Assembly: GCF_040678635.1 (NCBI RefSeq)
Contig: NZ_JBFATZ010000008.1
Location: 186,001 to 250,000, forward strand
Direction: 5' to 3'
Origin: Thermopolyspora sp040678635
GTDB taxonomy: Bacteria > Actinomycetota > Actinomycetes > Streptosporangiales > Streptosporangiaceae
DNA: 64,000 nucleotides
The position numbers and the translations under genes were made by a program. The notes beneath the pieces are model-generated. The model did no database searches, was not told the DNA's origin, and saw nothing but the letters and a program-made list of their open reading frames with translations. Shown piece by piece: positions 8,517 to 15,559 of this stretch (position 1 is the stretch's first letter; each line of letters opens with the position of its first letter).

Positions 8517-9651
8517 CGGCCCTCCGATCCCCGTGCCCCGCCGCGCGCCGGTCGGCGTCCGCGGCGCCGGCGGGCCGGTGTGGTCGCGGGCCGTCGTCCA
8601 GCGGGATCGGGTCGATGTCGAGCCCGAACGCGCGTGGCGCGACCGCGTGCATGGCCGCGGAGCGCCACCAGAACGGCGGGCCGGGCAGGTGCAGCGCGAC
8701 GACGTCGAGCCCCCCGCGTACGGCGTCGCAGGCGACGGGAACGCCGGTGGCGCGATCGACGACGCACAGGATGTCGGGCGTGGAGGCGATCGGCCGGCCG
8801 TCCACGAGGGCGAGCAGGTATTCGTTCTCCATCTCCAGCCGCAGCAGCGTGCCTCCCTCATGGGCCCGGATGATCACCGACCCGCGCCCGAACCCGGCCG
8901 TGGCGCGATGCCGTACGACATCCAGGACCCGCCCCGCGACGAGCACGCGGGCGCCGAGGGCGGCGGCCATCGCGTGCGGGTCGGCGTCGCGGGTCCAGGC
9001 GGCGTGGCGGGCGCCGAGCCGCAGGGCGCGGCCGAGCGAGCCGGGAATGGTGAGCCGGTGCAGATCGGCCACCGGCAGCGGGCGCATCGCGAAGGCGGCC
9101 CACCCGCCGAACTCGCTGAGCGCCGACCGGATGATCCGCTCCCCCGCCGAGGACGGCATGCCGTCCAGGATGAGGATGCGCCCGCCGGCGTCGCCGATGG
9201 CGAGCGGGGTGACCGGTTCGCCGAGCGCGGCCACCGACATCTGGTCCAGGCGGGGCAGCGCCCGGCCCTGCAGGTCGGCGTCGATCACCGGGAGGCCGAG
9301 TTCGGCCGCGGCGACGAAGACGACGATGCCGTTGACCCCGCCGACCTCGATGGCGATCACTCCGACGGGGGCGACGCGGGTGCGTTCGAGGATCGCGGCC
9401 ATCACCGGCGTCCACTCCCCGCCCGAGGGCAGCCGCTCGGTGAACACCGACACCGCGCCGACGAGCCCCACCGGCACCACGTGGCCGCCCTCGCCGACGT
9501 CGCCGATCTCCAGCAGCGGGATCCGTCCTCCGGCGAGGCTGCGGCGCAGCACGCGGGCGGCCAGGTCGGTCTGCCCGCCGCCGCCGGAGCCGAGCAGCGC
9601 CGTGCCCCGGGCCAGGTCGTCGACCTCGGCCGGACCGAGCTGAATCGCCAC
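8506..9651 (-). CDS. DUF917 family protein, paralog 1 (divergent)
   Basis: 381 residues in the DUF917 family (renamed S-methyl thiohydantoin desulfurase domain in Pfam). It starts LGPAEVDDLARGTALLGSGG, the usual glycine-rich opening, but where its two upstream paralogs read GGGGDPHIGRLL this copy has GGGGQTDLAARVL, so the D-P-H part of the motif is gone. The middle (EVGGVNGIVVFVAAAELGLP, DADLQGRALPRLDQM) and the C-terminal half still align with the others. It lies 106 bp from the second DUF917 gene and is coupled to pucR. Family members accompany hydantoinases in operons for hydantoin-like compounds. A changed role, or a subunit of a complex with the paralogs, is possible; the function is not established by sequence. 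Confidence 0.85.
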   Translation of the reverse strand: MAIQLGPAEVDDLARGTALLGSGGGGQTDLAARVLRRSLAGGRIPLLEIGDVGEGGHVVPVGLVGAVSVFTERLPSGGEWTPVMAAILERTRVAPVGVIAIEVGGVNGIVVFVAAAELGLPVIDADLQGRALPRLDQMSVAALGEPVTPLAIGDAGGRILILDGMPSSAGERIIRSALSEFGGWAAFAMRPLPVADLHRLTIPGSLGRALRLGARHAAWTRDADPHAMAAALGARVLVAGRVLDVVRHRATAGFGRGSVIIRAHEGGTLLRLEMENEYLLALVDGRPIASTPDILCVVDRATGVPVACDAVRGGLDVVALHLPGPPFWWRSAAMHAVAPRAFGLDIDPIPLDDGPRPHRPAGAADADRRAAGHGDRRADAR

Positions 9652-9757
9652 CCGCCCAGACTGGCACGAGCCATCCGATCGGTCGAAACCGGCCCGATCG
9701 GGACGGCAGGCCGCCGTTGACGGCCCTCGCCCTGGTGTACGCGCCCGGCGCTCGGCC

Positions 9758-10861
9758 TCAGCCGGGCACCAGGTCCTCGACCGGCCGGAAGTCCACGTCG
9801 AGCCCGAAGGCGCGCGGCCCGAACACCGCCAGCGCCTCGGGGGTGCGCATCAGGGCGGGCGTGCTGATGCCGATGACGACGGCCCGCTGGCCGTAGCGCA
9901 GCCCCTCGGTGGTGATCGGCTCGGCGGTGTCGGCGTCGAGGACGCAGATCAGGTCGGGGACGACGCAGCGGACCTCGCCGTCCACGCGCGCCACCAGGTG
10001 CTCGTTCTGGAAGGTGATCTCCAGCTTGCCCGCGCCCTCGAAGGCGACGAGCGTGGCGTGCCCGCGTGCGAAGCCCGCCTCGGTGCGGCGTTCGACGTCC
10101 ACGACCTTGCCCCGGAACAGCACCCGGACCTTGTCGTACAGGGTGTCCGCCATGGTGGCGGCGAGCGCCGCGAGCGGATCTCGGTGCTCCTCCCGCGCCG
10201 TGCGCAGCGTCCGCCCGATGCGCAGGCCGAGCGTGAGCGTGTTGGGTACGGCGGTGCGTTTCACGTCGGCCCCGGTCATCGAATACTCGGCGATGTGCGC
10301 CACGCCGCCCATGCGGATGGTGACGCCCCTGGCCAGCCACTCCATCCGCCGGTTGTCGTCGCCGGTGTCGATGATGACGGTCTCGCCGTTCTCGCCGCCG
10401 ATGGCGAGGGGCGAGCCGGGCACGCCGTACACCGAGAACGTCTCCATCTGCAGTTCGGGAAAGGCGCGGCCCATGCCGTCGGCGTCCACCACCGGCAGCC
10501 CGGTGCGGGCGGCGACGAGCAGCGGCATCATCGAGTTGATTCCGCCGCATTCGATCGGCATGGTGGCGTACGCGCGCCGTCCCAGATGGCGTTCGAGGGC
10601 GCGCAGCGCGGCCACGGCCTCGTCGCCGCGCGGGATCTTCTCCACCATGACGGTGGGCGCGCCCATCTGCGCGGTCGGAATGATCAGCGCGTCGTCGCCG
10701 AGTTCGGCCGGGTCGAGCACGGTGATCGTGCCGGAACTCTCGCGGAGGGCCTGGTCGACGAGGAGGCGGCCGATGTGCGGATCGCCGCCGCCTCCGGTGC
10801 CGAGCAGCGCGGCCCCGCGCGCGAGGTCGGCCAGGTCGTCGCGATTCAGCGTACGGCTCAT
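9758..10861 (-). CDS. DUF917 family protein, paralog 2
   Basis: 367 residues with the full family opening GAALLGTGGGGDPHIGRLL. Other conserved stretches are AQMGAPTVMVEKIPRG, ECGGINSMMPLLVAARTGLP and VDADGMGRAFPELQME, all matched closely in paralog 3. The start is the ATG before SRTLNRDDL with GAGG upstream; 22 further in-frame residues upstream overlap the preceding gene and have no family character. It begins only 10 bp after paralog 3 ends, so they are cotranscribed. Probably a cytoplasmic enzyme or subunit acting on hydantoin- or thiohydantoin-like compounds with the hydantoinase upstream (inference from family and context). Confidence 0.88.
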   Translation of the reverse strand: MSRTLNRDDLADLARGAALLGTGGGGDPHIGRLLVDQALRESSGTITVLDPAELGDDALIIPTAQMGAPTVMVEKIPRGDEAVAALRALERHLGRRAYATMPIECGGINSMMPLLVAARTGLPVVDADGMGRAFPELQMETFSVYGVPGSPLAIGGENGETVIIDTGDDNRRMEWLARGVTIRMGGVAHIAEYSMTGADVKRTAVPNTLTLGLRIGRTLRTAREEHRDPLAALAATMADTLYDKVRVLFRGKVVDVERRTEAGFARGHATLVAFEGAGKLEITFQNEHLVARVDGEVRCVVPDLICVLDADTAEPITTEGLRYGQRAVVIGISTPALMRTPEALAVFGPRAFGLDVDFRPVEDLVPG

Positions 10862-10871
10862 AGTGTGCGCC

Positions 10872-12002
10872 TCATGGCCGGGCCTCCGCCGCGGCACGGC
10901 CGGAGTCGGGAGTCCGGCGGTGCGCACCGGCGGGGACGCGCACCGGGTCGTGGTCGTAGCCGAAGTAGCGGGGGCCGACGAGCTTCACGCCCTCCGGGCT
11001 GTGCCAGCGGGGGTCGCAGGGCGCGGCGATGACGCGGACGCGCTGGCCGTACCGGAGGGTCTCGGTGGTGACGGCGGTGCCGGTCTCGGCGTCGAGGACG
11101 CAGATCAGGTCGGGGACGGAGGCGACGACGACGCCCTCGCGGACGGCGACCAAGTGCTCGTTCTGGAACCGCAGCAGGAAGTCCTCCCCGGCATGGCCGC
11201 CGACGCCGGCGATGGCGGCCTCACCCCGGGCGAAGCCCCCCTCGGTACGGCGGGCCACATCGACGACCTTGCCCGCGAACAGCTCCACCCCGCCCAGCCG
11301 CCCGACGACGGTGGCCACCGGATCCCGGTGAGCGGCGCGAGCCTCCCGCACCAGGCGCCCGAGCTCGGCGCACAGGGACAGGGTGCCGGGCACGAGCGCC
11401 TCGCGCGCCTTCGGCCCGTCCATCGCGAACAGGCTGATCATGGCGGAGCAGCCCATGTCGATGGTGGCCGAGCGGGCGAGGCGTTCCGCCCAATGGTTGT
11501 CCACGGTGTCGAAGATGCCCTGGTTGCCCTTCTCATCGGCGATCGACATCGGCGTGGCGGTCAGGCCGTACAGGGTGGGAATGACCATCTGCAGCTCGGG
11601 GAAGGCCCGCCCCATCGCGTCCGCGTCGATCATCGGCAGCCCGAGCCGGGCGGCGGCGACCACGGGCACGAGCGCGTTGACGCCCCCGGCCTCCGCGCAC
11701 ACCAGATGCGTCGGCTTCCTGCCCAGGTACCGCGCGAGCGCGCGCACGGCGGTGGCCACCTGCTCGGCCGACGGCACCTTCTCCAGCATCACGGTCGGCG
11801 CGCCCATCATCGCCACCATGACGGTGACGGCGTCGTCGGGCACCTCCTCCAGCGGCACCAGCCGCGCCGGCCCGCCCGTACGCACGGCCGAGTGGGCGAG
11901 CAGCCGCCCGATGTGCGGGTCCCCGCCCCCGCCGGTGCCGAGGATGGCGGCCCCCACGGCGAGGTCGTCCAGGTCCGCCTCGGTGATGAGACGCTCAGCC
12001 AC
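10872..12002 (-). CDS. DUF917 family protein, paralog 3
   Basis: 376 residues opening AAILGTGGGGDPHIGRLL, then MMGAPTVMLEKVPS, CAEAGGVNALVPVVAAARLG and IDADAMGRAFPELQM. The GTG start overlaps the stop of the hydantoinase gene by 8 bp, a strong sign of coupling, and no other start fits the family N terminus. DUF917 proteins are often encoded beside HyuA-type proteins and are thought to work with them. Paralogs 2 and 3 look more alike to each other than to paralog 1, which suggests tandem duplication followed by divergence. Confidence 0.88.
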   Translation of the reverse strand: MAERLITEADLDDLAVGAAILGTGGGGDPHIGRLLAHSAVRTGGPARLVPLEEVPDDAVTVMVAMMGAPTVMLEKVPSAEQVATAVRALARYLGRKPTHLVCAEAGGVNALVPVVAAARLGLPMIDADAMGRAFPELQMVIPTLYGLTATPMSIADEKGNQGIFDTVDNHWAERLARSATIDMGCSAMISLFAMDGPKAREALVPGTLSLCAELGRLVREARAAHRDPVATVVGRLGGVELFAGKVVDVARRTEGGFARGEAAIAGVGGHAGEDFLLRFQNEHLVAVREGVVVASVPDLICVLDAETGTAVTTETLRYGQRVRVIAAPCDPRWHSPEGVKLVGPRYFGYDHDPVRVPAGAHRRTPDSGRAAAEARP

Positions 12003-13554
12003 GACCGGCCTCCACCTGCAGATCACCGACCGCCTTGACCCGGATCCGGGTGGCGTTCCCCGGCAGGTACGCGAGCGGCACCTCGTCGACCTCCACCACC
12101 TGTACGGTGCCCGGCTTGGCCCCCGAGGCGATCGCCTTGTCCACCGCCTCCTGCTTGGCGTCGTCGAGCACGGCGCGGCGCCGCCCCGGCTCGACCGGAA
12201 AGATGCGGTCCACCTCGCCCCCGATCTGCGCGATCGCCGCCCCGATCGCGTTGGCGACGGCGAAGTGCTCGGGCCGGTGCACCGGGCCGGCGTCGCCGAA
12301 CTCGTCCGGCAGCAGGATCGAGCCGCCGCCGACCGCGACCACCGGCAGCGGGTCGGGCGAGGTGCGCATGCGCTCGATGGCGTCGGCGATGTCGGCCGCG
12401 ATGCGGCGCAGCGCCGCCTCGGCGAACTTCCCGTCCACCTGCCGCACCAGGCCGGGGTCGCCGATGCGGGCACGCCCGGCGGCCACGGCCACGTCGGTGG
12501 CGGTGATCGTGGAGCCGCCGAAGACCAGCGCCTCCTCGGCGAGGCGGTACCCCACCGAGTCGGGCCCGACCGTCACCGTGCCGCCGTCGTCGCGGACCCG
12601 GCTGCCGCCGCCGATGCCGAGGCTGAGCACGTCCGGCATGCGAAAATTGGTGCGAATCCCCGCGACGCTCACCTCGGTGGTGGCCTCCCGGGGGAAGCCG
12701 TTCTGCAGCACCCCGATGTCGCTGGTGGTGCCGCCCACGTCCACGACCGCGCAGGTGTCCACGCCGGACAGGAACGCCGCGCCGCGCATCGAGTTCGTCG
12801 GCCCGGAGGCGAACGTCGCCACCGGGTAGCGGCGGGCGAAGTCGACGTCCATCAGCGTGCCGTCGTTCTGGCTCAGGTAGAGGGGCGCGCGGATGCCCGC
12901 CCCCGCCAGCGCCCCGGCCAGGCCGTCCACGATGCTCCCGGCGAGCTCGCGCAGCGACGCGTTGATGATCGTGGCGTTCTCCCGCTCCAGCAGTCCCATG
13001 CGGCCGACCTCGGCCGACAGCGACACCGCGAGGCCGGGCAGCCGCGCGGTGAGGATCTCGGCCGCGCGCTGCTCGAACTCGGCGTTCACCGGCGAGAACA
13101 CGCTGGAGATCGCGACGCTGCGGATGCTGTGCCGGTCCAGGTCCTCGGCGACCCGGTCGATCTCGTCCTCGCGCAGCTCGGAGATGTGCCGGCCGTCGAA
13201 CTCGTGGCCGCCGTGGCACAGGTACGCCCGGCCCGCGATGGCGTCCACGAGCCGCTGCGGCCAGTCGACCATCGGCGGCAGCGACGCGGTGGACGGCAGG
13301 CCGAGGCGGACGGCGGCCGTCGGGGCGAGCCGGTCGGCCTCGACCAGGGCGTTGATGAAGTGCGTCGTGCCGATCATGACGGCGTTCACCGCGACCGGGT
13401 CGAAGGCGCGCCGGCGTTTCAGCTCGGCGAGGGCGGTGGTGATGCCGCTGGTCACGTCGCGGGTGGTCGCGGTCTTCACCGCGGCCAGGACGGTGGTGCC
13501 GTCCATGAGCACGGCGTCGGTGTTCGTGCCGCCGACGTCGATTCCGATCCGCAT
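11995..13554 (-). CDS. hydantoinase/oxoprolinase family protein (HyuA-like)
   Basis: 519 residues of the hydantoinase A / 5-oxoprolinase ATPase superfamily. The N terminus MRIGIDVGGTNTDAVLMDG is the actin-fold phosphate 1 motif, GTTHFINALVE follows, and the second phosphate motif is visible as CAVVDVGGTTSDIGVL. GIGGGSRV and VAVGGGSILLPDEFG mark the C-terminal lobe. Relatives open cyclic imides or hydantoins with ATP. It is shorter than the 700-residue HyuA and has no HyuB partner here; three DUF917 proteins follow instead. It starts 26 bp after the permease gene, so transport and ring opening appear coupled. Confidence 0.92.
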   Translation of the reverse strand: MRIGIDVGGTNTDAVLMDGTTVLAAVKTATTRDVTSGITTALAELKRRRAFDPVAVNAVMIGTTHFINALVEADRLAPTAAVRLGLPSTASLPPMVDWPQRLVDAIAGRAYLCHGGHEFDGRHISELREDEIDRVAEDLDRHSIRSVAISSVFSPVNAEFEQRAAEILTARLPGLAVSLSAEVGRMGLLERENATIINASLRELAGSIVDGLAGALAGAGIRAPLYLSQNDGTLMDVDFARRYPVATFASGPTNSMRGAAFLSGVDTCAVVDVGGTTSDIGVLQNGFPREATTEVSVAGIRTNFRMPDVLSLGIGGGSRVRDDGGTVTVGPDSVGYRLAEEALVFGGSTITATDVAVAAGRARIGDPGLVRQVDGKFAEAALRRIAADIADAIERMRTSPDPLPVVAVGGGSILLPDEFGDAGPVHRPEHFAVANAIGAAIAQIGGEVDRIFPVEPGRRRAVLDDAKQEAVDKAIASGAKPGTVQVVEVDEVPLAYLPGNATRIRVKAVGDLQVEAGRG

Positions 13555-13580
13555 GAATCAGGTCCTTCGGGTTAACGGGG

Positions 13581-14918
13581 TCAGGCGCTGGAGCTGGGCG
13601 CGGAGGCGGTCTCGGCGGTCTCGGTGGGAGCGGCACCGTACCCGCGGATGAGGCCGAGCCTGCCCGCCACGGCGTACAGGACGAAACCGACGACCAGCGA
13701 GTTGATGCTGGGCAGCCCCCAGGTGACGAAATGCCCGACCAGGCTCGCGGCAAGCCAGATCACCAGCGTGGCCGGCACCCAGCGCGGCGCCTGCGCGGGC
13801 ATGCCCCCGCCGGCCCGGCTGTCGTCGAGCTCGCGCCGCCACGTCCGCACCACGAAGTATTCGGCGATCATGATTCCGGCGATCGGCGGGAAGGTGACGC
13901 CGAGCAGGGTGAGGAAGTCGGTGAACCGGCTGAGGATGCCCGCCGCGGCGAGCACGCTGCCGACGACGCCGATGAGCAGGGTGACCATGGCCCGGTTGAC
14001 GTGGCGGCCGAAGACGGTGCCGATGAAGTTCACCAGGCCGAGGCCGGAGGAGTACAGGTTCCAGTCGTTGATCTTCAGGGTGCCGACGATGATGACGAGC
14101 ACGCCGACCCAGCCGACGGTCGAGGTGACGATGAGGATGATGTCGTCGGACCGGATCGCGTGCGCGAGCAGCACGCCGACCAGGCCGATCACGTACTCGC
14201 CGAGCGTAATGCCGAGCACCGTCTGCTTCACCACGTCGCCGACCGAGCGGTTGAACCGCGTCATGTCCGGCGTGATCACCGCGCCGACGATGAAGCCGCC
14301 CGCCACCAGCGTCGTACCCTGCAGCAGCGTCAGCGACGGCCCGGCCGGCGCGGCGGACGCGAGTTCGCCCAGCGAGTGCCGGGACAGCTCCGTCCCGACC
14401 GACCACGCCACCAGCACCACGAACGCCGGAACGGTCAGGTACGCGGTCCACGCCATCGAGTGGAAGCCCTTGACCACGATCGCGGTCACGGCGAGTCCGA
14501 ACAGCAGCGCCCACAGCCACGCCGGCAGCGCCGGCATGAGCTGGTGCAACCCTTCGGCGGACACCGCCGACTGGATGCCGAACCAGCCGATCAGGCTGAT
14601 CCCGATCGCCAGCCCGATCACCGCCGAACCGGCCTGGCCGAACCCGCACCAGCGGGCCAGCGTGGAGGTGGACAAACCCTCGCGCATGCCGATGATCCCC
14701 AGCGCGATCGCGACCAGTTCCAGGATGACCGCGCCGAGAGTGATCGCCCAGAAGGCGTTCCAGAAGGTCATGCCGAAGCCGAGGGTCGCGCCGAGCAGGA
14801 ACTGGCTGAGCGCGGAGATCTGGCCGAACCGCTGGACGGCCACGGAGAACCAGGAGTAGCGGGCGGGGGCGGGGACGCGGGCTATGGCGTAGTCGTCGGT
14901 TCCGAGGGAAGAAGCCAT
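13581..14918 (-). CDS. NCS1-family permease (cytosine/purine/hydantoin type)
   Basis: 445 residues with about twelve hydrophobic segments, for example LGFGMTFWNAFWAITLGAVI near the N terminus and GVTFPPIAGIMIAEYFVV near the C terminus; the latter is typical of CodB-like NCS1 transporters. These inner-membrane cation symporters import cytosine, purines, allantoin or hydantoins. The start is the ATG before ASSLGTDDY, with GGAGG upstream; an upstream ATG lacks a ribosome site. First gene of the operon, so it likely brings in the compound handled by the hydantoinase and DUF917 proteins. The substrate cannot be read from the sequence. Confidence 0.92.
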   Translation of the reverse strand: MASSLGTDDYAIARVPAPARYSWFSVAVQRFGQISALSQFLLGATLGFGMTFWNAFWAITLGAVILELVAIALGIIGMREGLSTSTLARWCGFGQAGSAVIGLAIGISLIGWFGIQSAVSAEGLHQLMPALPAWLWALLFGLAVTAIVVKGFHSMAWTAYLTVPAFVVLVAWSVGTELSRHSLGELASAAPAGPSLTLLQGTTLVAGGFIVGAVITPDMTRFNRSVGDVVKQTVLGITLGEYVIGLVGVLLAHAIRSDDIILIVTSTVGWVGVLVIIVGTLKINDWNLYSSGLGLVNFIGTVFGRHVNRAMVTLLIGVVGSVLAAAGILSRFTDFLTLLGVTFPPIAGIMIAEYFVVRTWRRELDDSRAGGGMPAQAPRWVPATLVIWLAASLVGHFVTWGLPSINSLVVGFVLYAVAGRLGLIRGYGAAPTETAETASAPSSSA

Positions 14919-14939
14919 GACTGCCTCCAAGGGGGGCAA

Positions 14940-14957
14940 TGCCTGGTCGGCCAGGCA
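14940..14957. promoter_or_regulatory. 18-bp palindrome in the leader of the permease operon
   Basis: TGCCTGG-TCGG-CCAGGCA is a perfect inverted repeat with 7-bp arms, about 21 bp before the permease ATG. Its position in the leader of a PucR-containing operon makes it a candidate operator for that regulator, though PucR sites vary and no second copy was found. The rest of the 14958-15292 gap shows no gene that I can support. Confidence 0.45.
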
Positions 14958-15292
14958 CAGGAGCTACCGCCGAGACTAGGAACGGACGTCACTCCCCGTC
15001 ACGATGCGACCTGCCCAATCAGCCGCCATCGGCTGTGCATGACGCACAGTCGGCTCATCGGCGGCGCGAGGCCCGCCGCGCACCCGCGGCCGCGCGCCGC
15101 AGCCGGGCGCGGGCCGCGTCGGCGGCGGGGGCCGGACGGCGCGGTGGTGCGATGTAGGCGGCATGCTGCCTGGCGCAGGCCGGCCCGGTCGGACACAATC
15201 GGCGTGGCCACCTGCCCGACGGCGGCTCCCGGACGGTGGGCCGACCGGTGGTGAGCCGCCTGACGCGGCGTGGCGGTCCTGCCCATACCAGG

Positions 15293-15490
15293 TCATCGTG
15301 CCGGGAGTTCGGTCCGGCCCTTGGCGAACGTGCCCGCGTACCCGGACGTGATGCCGAGCGCCATCATGTCGATGTCGTTCGACCCGACCAGCGCCGCCAC
15401 CCGCTGGGGCTCCACCGGCACCTCCACCGGGCCTCGTGCGCCCTGCACGACCCGGGTGGCCCGCTTGGCGGTCGCCGCCCGTGCACGGCG
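15293..15490 (-). pseudogene. fragment of an iron-siderophore ABC transporter substrate-binding protein
   Basis: A minus-strand frame ending at a TGA reads GPVEVPVEPQRVAALVG, then DIDMMALGITSGYAGTFAKG. The first part matches the entry segment of FecB/cobalamin-type binding proteins (VEVPANPQRVVAL, followed by the DAL.ALG region). There is no signal peptide or lipobox, and the remaining 230 or so residues are absent. Nothing similar lies on either side, so this is a deletion relic just below the fusion oxidoreductase. Confidence 0.5.
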
Positions 15491-15559
15491 GGCGGCGTCG
15501 ACAACTCCGGCCCAGCCCGCCGGACGCTTGCGGCGGGTGCCGCGACGGCCGGGCCGGGC

